Shown here: piece after piece, positions 51,911 through 60,492 of the stretch | How positions within the stretch are numbered: the stretch's first letter is position 1 | How the letters are laid out: each line of letters opens with the position of its first letter | From: Saccharibacillus nicotianae | Lineage (GTDB): Bacteria > Bacillota > Bacilli > Paenibacillales > Paenibacillaceae | Assembly: GCF_042681745.1 (NCBI RefSeq) | Contig: NZ_JBHUGF010000010.1 | Span: 3,100,001 to 3,164,000 of the forward strand | Reading direction: 5' to 3' | DNA length: 64,000 bases | Program-made: the position numbers and the translations under genes | The notes under the pieces: generated by a model | Told to the model about the DNA's origin: nothing | What the model saw: only the letters and a program-made list of their open reading frames with translations | The model's database searches: none

Positions 51911-52948
51911 ATGTTATCACTTGTCTACAAATCAGCTTGGGATGTTGCACTGGAAGAAAGACCACAACCGCAAATCACACAGGAAAATCAAGTGTTGGTA
52001 CGGATTCATGCAACAGGTGTATGCGGAACAGACCTCGGTATTGTGAGCGGTAAATACCATGCCAAATCTTCTATTATTCTAGGACATGAATCGGCGGGAG
52101 AAGTCGTACAGGTCGGTGATCGGGTAACAACGCTACAAGTAGGTGATCGAGTTGTTATTGATCCTACGTACTATTGCGGTCAATGTAATATGTGCCGGAC
52201 AGGAAGGCAGAACCATTGTTTACATAAAAGCACAACCGAGACAGGAGTAAGTAGTGATGGTACATTTACCGATTACTACGTGACTGAAGATCGGTTCCTT
52301 TACAAATTAGCAGATCATGTTAGTTATGCAGAAGCAACGCTAACTGAACCGTTAAGCTGTATGCTAACAGGTATTAACCAAATTCAACTACTGCCTAATT
52401 TCCGTACGATTATTTTAGGTGCAGGGCCAATCGGGATGCTATATAGCTATGCTCTAGCTTCCAAAGGGGTATCCGGTAGTATTGTTGATATTTCTGAAGA
52501 TCGCTTGCATATTGCTGATGCGATCGCACCGGAACGTTGGGATACACATAACTCGTTTGAAAGTGCTTTGGGACACATTTCTCCATCTGATCGTCAGGTT
52601 GATCTGATTGTAGATACAACAGGGGCAGTCGGTACAACCGTATTATCGAATCTTGCTCATGGTGGTTATCTGATGCTTGTGGGTCTGCGTGATGGAGTAA
52701 GTTCGTTTAATCCTAAAGAAATCGTAGATCGTAGTCTCAAAATTATCGGTTCGATCGATTCTCTAGGTACATTTGCGACAGCTCATTATATGATCGAACG
52801 CAATCTAATCCCGGCGAGCAAGTTAATTACGCATACTTTTGCTCTGCAAGATTATGAAGAAGCGTTTCAGACGCTCGGTTGTAATATCAGCAGTGGAACA
52901 TTGACACCCTCTTCAAATGCTATTAAAGTCGTTTTACAATCTACTTAA
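51911..52948 (+). CDS. Zinc-dependent alcohol dehydrogenase (MDR family)
   Basis: 345 residues from ATG 51911 (AGGAGG upstream). Catalytic zinc ligands in ATGVCGTDLG and ILGHESAGEV, and the structural zinc lobe with four cysteines (YYCGQCNMCRTGRQNHC). The cofactor motif is IILGAGPIGMLYSYALASKG, with an acidic VDIS that suggests NAD(H). Sequence is of the polyol/threonine dehydrogenase type. It probably oxidises the secondary alcohol to the ketone used by the aminotransferase. Third gene of the operon, 92 bases after the aminotransferase. Confidence 0.87.
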   Translation: MLSLVYKSAWDVALEERPQPQITQENQVLVRIHATGVCGTDLGIVSGKYHAKSSIILGHESAGEVVQVGDRVTTLQVGDRVVIDPTYYCGQCNMCRTGRQNHCLHKSTTETGVSSDGTFTDYYVTEDRFLYKLADHVSYAEATLTEPLSCMLTGINQIQLLPNFRTIILGAGPIGMLYSYALASKGVSGSIVDISEDRLHIADAIAPERWDTHNSFESALGHISPSDRQVDLIVDTTGAVGTTVLSNLAHGGYLMLVGLRDGVSSFNPKEIVDRSLKIIGSIDSLGTFATAHYMIERNLIPASKLITHTFALQDYEEAFQTLGCNISSGTLTPSSNAIKVVLQST

Positions 52949-52977
52949 TAGAACCGAAGAATGGAGGTCAATACGAT

Positions 52978-53694
52978 ATGACATCAGAACATCTTAATCA
53001 TGCTTCCTCTTTATGGCAAGACCCACCGATTCAAGCGTTTATTTTTGATATGGATGGTGTGTTGATCGATAGTGAACCGATTTATTTTGATATTGAAAAA
53101 AGTTCTTTTCAGCATCTTGGTGCGATGGTTGAAGAAACAGAACATCATACGTATGTCGGTGTGACGTTAGAATCGATGTTTCAGCAAGTGATGGATAAGC
53201 ATAAGCTTGATCATGTGATGGAAGACGTTCTGGCTTTTCATAAAGACAATGTGATGAAAGTGATGCAAGATCACAAGCAATTGCAAGCCTTTGACCATGT
53301 AGAGCAATGGATTCAATGGTTATCTGATTCAGGAATCAAGCTTGCAGTCGCTTCCTCTTCTCCACGTTCCTTAATCGAATTGATTCTAGAACGTACAGGA
53401 TTACGCCGCTTTTTCACAGTGATGGTTAGTGGTGAAGAAGTAGAGCATGGTAAGCCTGCACCGGATATCTTTTTGCATGCAGCATCCTTATTACAAGTAG
53501 ATCCGCAACACTGTGTTGTGATCGAAGATTCTCGTAATGGTGTGCAAGCTGCCAAAGACGCAGGTATGCGCTGTATCGGTCATCAGAACCCGGGTTCAGG
53601 CAATCAAGATTTAAGTAAAGCAGATATTATTATTGATAGTTATGCGGAGTTATTGAAATTACGTGATTCTCTGCATATCGGTGTTCGTTCATAA
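52978..53694 (+). CDS. HAD superfamily phosphatase / beta-phosphoglucomutase-like
   Basis: 238 residues. Motif I is FIFDMDGVLIDSEPIYFD (DxDGVLxDSE), motif II the Ser in VASSSPRS, motif III the Lys in GEEVEHGKPAPDIF, and motif IV VVIEDSRNGVQAAKDAGM with the Asp that binds Mg2+. The cap domain is of the beta-phosphoglucomutase / sugar-phosphatase kind. It probably dephosphorylates a sugar phosphate in the pathway. Last gene of the operon; GGAGGT lies before ATG 52978, and a strong terminator follows. Confidence 0.88.
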   Translation: MTSEHLNHASSLWQDPPIQAFIFDMDGVLIDSEPIYFDIEKSSFQHLGAMVEETEHHTYVGVTLESMFQQVMDKHKLDHVMEDVLAFHKDNVMKVMQDHKQLQAFDHVEQWIQWLSDSGIKLAVASSSPRSLIELILERTGLRRFFTVMVSGEEVEHGKPAPDIFLHAASLLQVDPQHCVVIEDSRNGVQAAKDAGMRCIGHQNPGSGNQDLSKADIIIDSYAELLKLRDSLHIGVRS

Positions 53695-53730
53695 AATCAA
53701 TCTACAATCTAATTGATCTACAATCTAAAT

Positions 53731-53775
53731 AAAGCAAAAGCCTTATTCCTGTATATGGAGTAAGGCTTTTGCTTT
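53731..53775. terminator. Terminator of the aminotransferase operon
   Basis: AAAGCAAAAGCCTTA and TAAGGCTTTTGCTTT form a perfect 15-pair stem with more weak pairs inside. It follows the phosphatase stop by 36 bases and also serves the convergent gene at 53855. Confidence 0.88.
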
Positions 53776-53854
53776 GCAAAAATAGATATACCATGTAGTA
53801 AATGAACTTCTGTATGCGCTTCTATAATCACTTCTGTATGGACTACTTTATACA

Positions 53855-54742
53855 CTACAAATAAAAATCCTGCGCTTGAGGACGGAGTGTACGAATATGT
53901 TCTAAGTAGGCACTCACCTGCTGGTCTTGCACTCTATCATATTCAAAATGTAGTTGTGTTGCTACATCTAAAGCGACTTGCCGGAACAAATCACCTGTTT
54001 GTTGTAGAGCTTGCCAGATCTGTTCATCATCTGCTTGAGGATACGTTGCTACCAATTGTGTCCATACTTCTGGATCTACATATTGTTGTAAATACTTATG
54101 ATTTTTGCCGACACTTACTTGAAATCCTGTAGCGATACCAACTTGCCATGTAATCATCTGTAATAACATAGGACGAACATATAGACGAACATATAAATGA
54201 AGATGATCGATCGCGTATAGTATTTCTTTTCTCCACAATCCTTTTGCAATATAAGTAGATACCCACCATAATTCATTACAGCAATCTGCATACTGCTGCG
54301 CTGTCGGGCATTGAATATGGTAATCTTCATCTGTTGGCGGTAACAGTTCAGGCATACGCTGATCTTTATCCAGTAGTACTTGGATAAGCTTATCTTCATT
54401 AATATAAGTCGCTTGAAGCGATAATGGAAATAATCTGAGATCGATTCGATTGCCATCAGCAAGCAACATCAAATAAGCATATCGTCCCTCGTTATTCTCA
54501 AGTGAATATCCCTTAGCATCTGGCATTTGCATAATAATCTTCTCACCGAAATAATCTGTCCAACCACAATCTTCTACAAAAGATGGTACATCCGTCACCA
54601 GATACACAATATCGTAATCTTGAAAAATATCAGTCGGTACTTTACGATTCACACGCGACCCATTCATGGCTACTACTCGCACCCGTTCATCCTGCTCGGC
54701 AAAGTTCAAAATCAAATCCATCATCTGTTGCTGATTACGCAT
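53855..54742 (-). CDS. Aminoglycoside 6-adenylyltransferase family protein (ANT(6)/AadK-like)
   Basis: 295 residues, the usual length for ANT(6). N-terminal nucleotidyltransferase core: MDLILNFAEQDERVRVVAMNGSRVNRKVPTDIFQDYDIVYLVTDV, where GSR and DYD hold the Mg-ATP, followed by LLADGNRIDLRLFPL with the third Asp. The middle NELWWVSTYIAKGLWRKEILYAIDHLH and GIATGFQVSVGKNHKYLQQYV are characteristic of ANT(6). It may inactivate streptomycin by adenylylation; chromosomal relatives in Bacillaceae vary in activity. AAAGGA precedes ATG 54742. No mobile element is nearby, so it looks intrinsic. Confidence 0.85.
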   Translation of the reverse strand: MRNQQQMMDLILNFAEQDERVRVVAMNGSRVNRKVPTDIFQDYDIVYLVTDVPSFVEDCGWTDYFGEKIIMQMPDAKGYSLENNEGRYAYLMLLADGNRIDLRLFPLSLQATYINEDKLIQVLLDKDQRMPELLPPTDEDYHIQCPTAQQYADCCNELWWVSTYIAKGLWRKEILYAIDHLHLYVRLYVRPMLLQMITWQVGIATGFQVSVGKNHKYLQQYVDPEVWTQLVATYPQADDEQIWQALQQTGDLFRQVALDVATQLHFEYDRVQDQQVSAYLEHIRTLRPQAQDFYL

Positions 54743-54846
54743 CGAACATCATCCTTTCTTTAGAAAAGTAAAATGTCTTCGCCCCTATAAGAAATTTTTG
54801 GAGTACAAGCTACTTGTGATGGGATATCCAAATCATATTGGTCTAT

Positions 54847-55701
54847 TTATCTTTTATACTCTTGCTCATAGATTCTATGCACATGCTCACTAATTACAGG
54901 TGCAATCTGTTTAAACTTCAATCGAGCTGACTTGCCCTTAACAATATAATCACCTGCTACAAATACCGAACGATTCTCTCCTAAAGCGGCTTCGTATAAT
55001 AAAGATGCTCCACGAGTCGGTGCTGGAAAAAATAATGTAGTCAGAATTTGGATAAAAAATGGAATCCCTGATCGTTTCCCCGACCGTAGCGTATTATTGC
55101 CTCCAGGATCAACACTTAACAACTTAATGCCTTTGTGATGTTCAAATTCAGAAGCACGTTCAAAAGTCCAAAGCGATAAAGCTAACTTAGCGGTTGCATA
55201 GGCTCCAAATAACGGTTTAAATTTGGTCGGATGCTCTAACTGATCCGGATCGAATGTTAACAATGTAGCAAATACAGCACTGGATGTATTGATCACTGTG
55301 CGTAGAGTTCCCTGCTGAATTAATTGCTCCAGTTCTTTCAGAATAATATATGGAGCTACCGTCTGCGTATCAAAGTGAAGCTCACGCCCTTGCGGGGAAA
55401 AGCTTAATTCAGGATAACTTCCACCTGCATTATTATATAATATATCAATATGGGTTTCTTGGGCTTGAATCTGTGTGAGTGCTGTTCGTAACTGCTCAAA
55501 ATCAGATATATCAGCCACATAAATACGTAAGCGCTGATCTTGTATAGCTTGCTGAATTTGTATATCATCAGTAGCAAATGAAGAGCGAATAATTGCTATC
55601 ACCTGCCATTGTTGCTCTAGTAATCGTTGAGTCAAAGCAAGACCGATTCCGTGATTAGCTCCAGTAATACATGCAATACGTGCCAATGATGTAGTATTCA
55701 T
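54847..55701 (-). CDS. Short-chain dehydrogenase with MerR-controlled promoter
   Basis: 284 residues. Cofactor motif CITGANHGIGLALTQ (TGxxxGIG), NNAG in ILYNNAGGSYPEL, catalytic Tyr-Lys in GAYATAKLAL and the PG motif SVDPGGNNT. The longer C-terminus (PTRGASLLYEAALGENRSVFVAGDYIVKGKSARL) resembles retinol-dehydrogenase-like SDRs. GATAGGAGG precedes ATG 55701. It is divergent from a MerR regulator and its promoter carries a MerR-type operator (55761-55791), so it is likely an inducible detoxification reductase. Confidence 0.85.
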   Translation of the reverse strand: MNTTSLARIACITGANHGIGLALTQRLLEQQWQVIAIIRSSFATDDIQIQQAIQDQRLRIYVADISDFEQLRTALTQIQAQETHIDILYNNAGGSYPELSFSPQGRELHFDTQTVAPYIILKELEQLIQQGTLRTVINTSSAVFATLLTFDPDQLEHPTKFKPLFGAYATAKLALSLWTFERASEFEHHKGIKLLSVDPGGNNTLRSGKRSGIPFFIQILTTLFFPAPTRGASLLYEAALGENRSVFVAGDYIVKGKSARLKFKQIAPVISEHVHRIYEQEYKR

Positions 55702-55760
55702 TCTATTTCCTCCTATCTACAAGTGAACAATTGGAAACCCAGTAATAAAGGGTTGAGTTC

Positions 55761-55791
55761 ACTCTACAACTTAGAGTCGAATCGAAGTCAA
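55761..55791 (-). promoter_or_regulatory. MerR-type promoter/operator of the SDR gene
   Basis: Minus-strand TTGACT (complement of 55786-55791), then the imperfect palindrome ACTTCGATTCGACTCTAAGT, then TGTAGA or TAGAGT as -10 (17- or 19-base spacer). It matches the merR-gene promoter at 55858-55888 in arms, spacing and core TCGACTC. Confidence 0.7.
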
Positions 55792-55857
55792 CGGTAAACA
55801 TAATTCAGCTATTCTATAAAGTAATCGCTATATAGAGATTAAAGATAAGTATGTAGA

Positions 55858-55888
55858 TTGACTTGGAGTCGACTCCAAGTTATAAAAT
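55858..55888 (+). promoter_or_regulatory. MerR-type promoter/operator of the merR gene
   Basis: TTGACT at 55858-55863 and TATAAA/TAAAAT at 55881-55888 flank the perfect palindrome ACTTGGAGTC-GACTCCAAGT (55861-55880). An operator lying inside an extended 17-19-base spacer is the hallmark of MerR-controlled promoters. Confidence 0.8.
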
Positions 55889-55918
55889 AACGTTACAGTC
55901 TTAAAGGAGTGATAGGAT

Positions 55919-56374
55919 ATGCATTCATCTAAAGAGTTTTCAATCAAAGAAGCAGCCAGCCAAAGTGGCTTATCTGAAGATACAATTCGTTACTATGAAA
56001 AAATTAAATTACTTCCTTATGCTCAGCGCAAATCTAATCGTCATCGTGTATACCATACAATGGATATTGAAAAAATGAAATTAGTAGTCTGTTTGAAAAA
56101 GACAGGTTTATCTTTAGAAGAAATGAGACCCTATCTAAATCTATCGTTCGATAGTGATCTGACTGATTATCCTGAGCTTTATGATATGCTCCAACAGCAT
56201 CAACAGACGATTCAGCAACATATCCAATCGCTACAACAGATATCTCATTTTATTGATATCGTGTTAGAACGCACACCCTCTTTACGTCCTCCTGCAACAT
56301 CTTGTACAGAAGATTCTCAAGATCACCGTGTTCCTTTGAACAGACATAACCTTTTGAAAAGTTCTGTCTCTTGA
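55919..56374 (+). CDS. MerR family transcriptional regulator
   Basis: 151 residues. N-terminal winged helix: FSIKEAASQSGLSEDTIRYYEKIKLLPYAQRKSNRHRVYHTMDIEKM, then a dimerisation coil (YDMLQQHQQTIQQHIQSLQQISHFIDIVLE). The short C-terminus has one Cys (TSCTEDSQ), so metal sensing by multiple Cys is unlikely; organic effector or aldehyde/redox sensing is more plausible, as in NmlR/AdhR. AAGGAG precedes ATG 55919. It regulates itself and the divergent SDR gene, judging by the two operators between them. Confidence 0.9.
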   Translation: MHSSKEFSIKEAASQSGLSEDTIRYYEKIKLLPYAQRKSNRHRVYHTMDIEKMKLVVCLKKTGLSLEEMRPYLNLSFDSDLTDYPELYDMLQQHQQTIQQHIQSLQQISHFIDIVLERTPSLRPPATSCTEDSQDHRVPLNRHNLLKSSVS

Positions 56375-56386
56375 TTATCCTTAACC

Positions 56387-56430
56387 AAAAAGAACAAGTC
56401 AAAGGCATTACGCCTAGACTTGTTCTTTTT
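56387..56430. terminator. Bidirectional terminator, MerR / SLH protein
   Basis: AAAAAGAACAAGTC and GACTTGTTCTTTTT form a 14-pair stem, with an inner AGGC/GCCT pair. It lies between convergent genes ending at 56374 and 56457. Confidence 0.87.
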
Positions 56431-56456
56431 TGATTTACAGCCTATTTATATACTTT

Positions 56457-59456
56457 TCAAAAAGTGTTTAAAGCCTGATTTAGTTTTTCTAAAACAGCAA
56501 TTTTTTCTTCTATGGTGGAACTGCTTGTTAATGCATTTTTACGATCCAAAGCGTTTTGTAATGCAGTGATATCTTGTCCAGCCGTAGCAGTATTGATCTT
56601 GGATTGAGCTTCTACAGACGCTTGCTCGATCCACGTATCTATAGTAGGAACTTTAACTAAAACAGTCATTTCCAAATCTGCCTCACCTAGAGATAAATGT
56701 AATGTCACATTATAATCTGCCGCATAAGCACTTCCATTATATTGAGCTAAACGAATCGTATCTTCTGTATCGGAAGTGGTTAAATACGTATCATCTGTTA
56801 CACCTACTGGATGACCATCCATGATATGAGGTAATAATTCAATATCAGAAACAAACGTATTGATATTACTATTAATTGAATTGGATAAGCGCAATGATAT
56901 ATCCTCATCTACTTTGGTATCATAAGACAATTCGCTATATGATGAGATAAGTTCCATTTCACGTTCTAAGTCAAGCATATCCAAATCTCCTTGATCAGGA
57001 GTTTGATGATAAATAGAGATAGGTGGCTTATTAACTAACATATTTTGATCGAAAAAGCTGATTTGATCACGATCTACATTCATATCAAACACATGCCAGT
57101 AAGGTTCTTCTCCATCGCCTACAGGAATATGATAAGTTTTCATCGGAAGTCTGTATGCGCCATTATATACTTTTACAGTAGCTGATGATTTTCGCAATGT
57201 TGATGCTTCTCCATTATTAGCAGTCGCACTATAATTTTGTACATAAAACGTGTATATGCCATCTACACGTTTATTAATAGTGATCACTTCTGGTCCATAA
57301 GAACTCATATTATCTGTATCTAAAGATACATAATTCTGATTCTGATAATTGTACTGTCTATTGTCGGTAGAAGTATGGAATCCATAACCATCGGGTGTAG
57401 GTCCTAACAAATGAGCATCCTCATCGTAAGGTAATTCATCCCATGTTAACACAATACTAATTTTACCTTCTGTTGGCATTCTGGAAACAATAGCACTTTG
57501 ATCATAATTGTATTCTTCTGCTAAAGACGTAGCCATTAAATAAGAAGGGATAAAACCATCTTTTTTTAATTCACCTGTGTATACTCCTGGTGGGAGTGTA
57601 ACATTATAACTCCCATTTTCATTGGTTGTAACAGTTGCTACGATTGGTCCATCTGTTACATTCAATCCCCGCCGAAAATGAATAGTCATTCCTACCACAG
57701 GTTCCCCCTGTTCTTCTCCTATAAAACCTGTAAATCCATTAAAACGTAGATCACCTTTGCTAATACTTAAAAGACGACTTGAAGAAGACGATGGTTTAAC
57801 TGTAATTTCTAATATTTTATTATACTTAGCTTTTAAATTAAGCGGATTGAATTGGATTACGCCAGTCACACTATCATAAATAACATTTGTTAGCGTATAA
57901 GGCTTACCATTTAATGTAGCGGTTACTTCCATATCGCTAAGCAATAATTCATTAGTTGGTTGGTTTAGATGCAGGATCGCTTGACCGTTTTTGACATCCA
58001 AACTTTGTACAGGTTGTTGCACAACTACTGGTGTTGACGATTCTGGGTGTTTGTTATCATCTTTGCGAATATTGGTAACTGCTTGCTCACCCCCGACGAT
58101 ACCACCTTCAATTCGGGCTGTTACGCCTGCACTGGTTGTTGTCTGGTTGACTCGTGGTGTAATCGTCGTTCCGGCTACATTAATATAAGCTTTCTCAATC
58201 GTACCATTACCACTTACTTTAGCTACACCGTTCAACGTTAGTGATTGGATCGAAGAGGATGTTGTTGTGCTAATCTTATTATCTGTTGTTCCCGAAGCTA
58301 CCGCTAGATTATCTACAGAACCTGTAAGCAACTGAGTTAGCACAGACGATGATGAAATATCCATACTATCAATACGCCCTTTTAGGGAGACTGTTGATCC
58401 TGCTGGAATCTGATTGGATAAGATTACGTTCGTAAATCCTGAACCTGTGGTTAGACCTTGTTCTTCAAGTAAACCTCCAGATTGAAGAATCATCTGTTGA
58501 ACCGTTGTTGTACCTGTAGTAACTACACGTACATTGCCGTCTTTTTTATTGATTACTGTTGTATGAAGTGTAGAATCTTGCAGATGAATGCTGTTGATAC
58601 CGCCACCATTGATCGTGGTCGTTCCTTTGACAGTTACATGATCGAGAAGAGCATCCCCTTCCCCAATCCCTGCACCTAATAAAAGATCACCTTCGATCAC
58701 CATATTGCGAAGCGTACTGCCAGCACTATTCAATTGCATATCACCTGTGATCTGTTGTTGACCGGATGCTGGTCCATAGACACCTGCTGTGTTGTATGTA
58801 GTCGTAGGCGAATTCGATTTGGACGTATTCGTACTATTCGATGACTCTAAAGAACGTTCTAATACCGTCACAGCTTCCGCGCGTGTTGTTGTATCTTTGG
58901 GACGAAATCCTTTTTCATCACCGTTCATCAGACCATTGTCGATAACGGCTCCAATAGAACCTTTACTCCAAGAAGGACTATTGGCAGTATCTTTCATGCG
59001 TACGGCTGAACTCGATGATTTTAACTTTTTCAATGAAGTCAAAATAACAGCTAATTCTTGACGTGTTACTTTTTGATTAGGATGGAAAGTATTATTTTTG
59101 TACCCTTCCATATATCCCTGTGACTTGGCAATTGCTATATCGTGATAGAACCAATCCGAAGGCTTTACATCCTGGTAAGCAATTGAACCTGCTTGTGTAA
59201 ATCCAAATGATTTGTTGATCATAGCGGCTAGTTGCGATCTAGTCACACTTTGATCTGGTTGTAGACTTCCATCTTGAAATCCGCTGATATAACCTTTATT
59301 TTGCCATTGTGTTAATACATCTTTCGCCCAGTGATTCTGAATATCGCTGGCTTGAGCTGATTTTGTCGCTGTTAACCCCCATGCAGGCAAAGCAATGGCT
59401 ACGCTCAGTAGTAGCATCATCCACTGGCGGTTTTTCTTTTTCATGTTCCCCAACAT
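56457..59456 (-). CDS. Large S-layer-homology (SLH) domain surface protein
   Basis: 999 residues from ATG 59456 (GGGGG five bases upstream); longer readings are less supported. Signal peptide (KKKNRQWMMLLLSVAIALPAWG, cleaved near SAQA), then three SLH domains, about residues 38-200 (HWAKDVLTQWQNKGYISGFQDG, VKPSDWFYHDIAIAKSQGYMEGYKNN, SWSKGSIGAVIDNGLMNGDE), which bind pyruvylated cell-wall polymer. Then Ser/Thr linker, a beta-solenoid-type stretch (GDMQLNSAGSTLRNMVIEGDLLLGAG, about 225-425), a carboxypeptidase-regulatory-like fold (about 620-665, GMTIHFRRGLNV ... PPGVYTGELKKDGF), a DUF2135-like domain (ISIVLTWDELPYDEDAHL) and a helical tail. Cell surface display is certain from SLH; function is not. 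Confidence 0.88.
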   Translation of the reverse strand: MLGNMKKKNRQWMMLLLSVAIALPAWGLTATKSAQASDIQNHWAKDVLTQWQNKGYISGFQDGSLQPDQSVTRSQLAAMINKSFGFTQAGSIAYQDVKPSDWFYHDIAIAKSQGYMEGYKNNTFHPNQKVTRQELAVILTSLKKLKSSSSAVRMKDTANSPSWSKGSIGAVIDNGLMNGDEKGFRPKDTTTRAEAVTVLERSLESSNSTNTSKSNSPTTTYNTAGVYGPASGQQQITGDMQLNSAGSTLRNMVIEGDLLLGAGIGEGDALLDHVTVKGTTTINGGGINSIHLQDSTLHTTVINKKDGNVRVVTTGTTTVQQMILQSGGLLEEQGLTTGSGFTNVILSNQIPAGSTVSLKGRIDSMDISSSSVLTQLLTGSVDNLAVASGTTDNKISTTTSSSIQSLTLNGVAKVSGNGTIEKAYINVAGTTITPRVNQTTTSAGVTARIEGGIVGGEQAVTNIRKDDNKHPESSTPVVVQQPVQSLDVKNGQAILHLNQPTNELLLSDMEVTATLNGKPYTLTNVIYDSVTGVIQFNPLNLKAKYNKILEITVKPSSSSSRLLSISKGDLRFNGFTGFIGEEQGEPVVGMTIHFRRGLNVTDGPIVATVTTNENGSYNVTLPPGVYTGELKKDGFIPSYLMATSLAEEYNYDQSAIVSRMPTEGKISIVLTWDELPYDEDAHLLGPTPDGYGFHTSTDNRQYNYQNQNYVSLDTDNMSSYGPEVITINKRVDGIYTFYVQNYSATANNGEASTLRKSSATVKVYNGAYRLPMKTYHIPVGDGEEPYWHVFDMNVDRDQISFFDQNMLVNKPPISIYHQTPDQGDLDMLDLEREMELISSYSELSYDTKVDEDISLRLSNSINSNINTFVSDIELLPHIMDGHPVGVTDDTYLTTSDTEDTIRLAQYNGSAYAADYNVTLHLSLGEADLEMTVLVKVPTIDTWIEQASVEAQSKINTATAGQDITALQNALDRKNALTSSSTIEEKIAVLEKLNQALNTF

Positions 59457-59641
59457 TAATTCCCCCAATAAAATGTAAGTCTTATTCATTTCTTGTACCT
59501 TTAGACGTAGGTATATAGACATATTATTTCATATTACTACATATTTTTTGTTTTGGGAATTGATTTTTCCTATAATGGAATTGTATGGATAACTAGCAAA
59601 ATACCGTACCTGACTTGCCAAATGAATCTTTCTCTGTTAAC

Positions 59642-59663
59642 ATACTGAACAAACGTTCAGTAT
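59642..59663. promoter_or_regulatory. TetR-type operator of the tetR gene
   Basis: ATACTGAAC-AAAC-GTTCAGTAT, perfect nine-base arms, about 70 bases before the GTG start of the TetR gene. A related half (GAACGTTCAGTATT) recurs at 60443-60456 before the MFS gene. Confidence 0.7.
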
Positions 59664-59732
59664 TATTTCTTCTATTATAAAGTACTATATACTGTATGAT
59701 TCAGAACACCTCAGGAATCGGAGTGAAAACTC

Positions 59733-60335
59733 GTGAATAAAAAGCAATTGCAAACCGAACAAACGAAAAAAAGAATGGTGGATGCGGCTCGCGCCCTATT
59801 TGTGCAAAAAGGGTTTAAAGCGACGTCGATTGAAGATATCGTAGCAGCGACAGGTAGTAGTAAAGGAAATATCTATTACCATTTTAAAAGCAAAGAAGGT
59901 CTTTTTCTTTATTTGTTAGATGAATGGAATCGAGATTGGGAAGAAAAATGGTTAGAAAAGGAACATCTTTTTCCAACAACGGTCGAAAAATTATACGGGC
60001 TTGCTGAACATCTAGTACGTGAAGATCTAAGTCATCCGCTTACCAAAGCAGCCGATGAATTTTTTAATAGCGATGAAAAAGATAACGATGTGGAAGAACG
60101 AGTCTCTACGATGATGGCTTCTCATTTGAGCTTTAATCAGCAATTGATCCAACAAGGAATCGACAAAGGTGAATTCAAAGCCAATGATGCCGCCAAATTA
60201 GCGATTATTATGGAAAGCCTGATTATCGGACTTAGTCAAATGTCTCGTCAATCCAGTATTGAGGAAGCATTGAGTGTCTATGAATTAGCTGTACAGGTTC
60301 TGCTATACGGGATTGCACACCCTGCACCTTCTTAG
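59733..60335 (+). CDS. TetR/AcrR family transcriptional regulator
   Basis: 200 residues. N-terminal HTH: RMVDAARALFVQKGFKATSIEDIVAATGSSKGNIYYHFKSKEGLFLYLLDEW, the TetR signature. The C-terminal helical ligand pocket contains FNQQLIQQGIDKGEFKANDAAKLAIIMESLIIGLSQMS. GTG start at 59733 with GGAGTG upstream. Followed by a drug-exporter gene, which it very likely represses along with itself, since both promoters have the matching palindrome. YxxHFxxKEGLF is typical of QacR/FadR-like regulators. Confidence 0.92.
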   Translation: MNKKQLQTEQTKKRMVDAARALFVQKGFKATSIEDIVAATGSSKGNIYYHFKSKEGLFLYLLDEWNRDWEEKWLEKEHLFPTTVEKLYGLAEHLVREDLSHPLTKAADEFFNSDEKDNDVEERVSTMMASHLSFNQQLIQQGIDKGEFKANDAAKLAIIMESLIIGLSQMSRQSSIEEALSVYELAVQVLLYGIAHPAPS

Positions 60336-60436
60336 CGTTTGACAACAATGCACTACTATTACTATAGATAGAATACTGTTCTCCTGCTCTATCACTAAAA
60401 TGATATGCAGTAACATATTCTATTAATGTCATATTA

Positions 60437-60456
60437 CAGACCGAACGTTCAGTATT
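60437..60456. promoter_or_regulatory. Second TetR-type operator, upstream of the MFS exporter gene
   Basis: AGACCGAACGTTCAGTATT shares the right arm GAACGTTCAGTATT with the operator at 59642-59663; the left arm is degenerate (ACAGACCG instead of ATACTGAAC). It lies about 40 bases before the exporter start codon. Confidence 0.6.
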
Positions 60457-60492
60457 TGAAAATGATGAAAAGAATAGATGGAGGATTTACTC

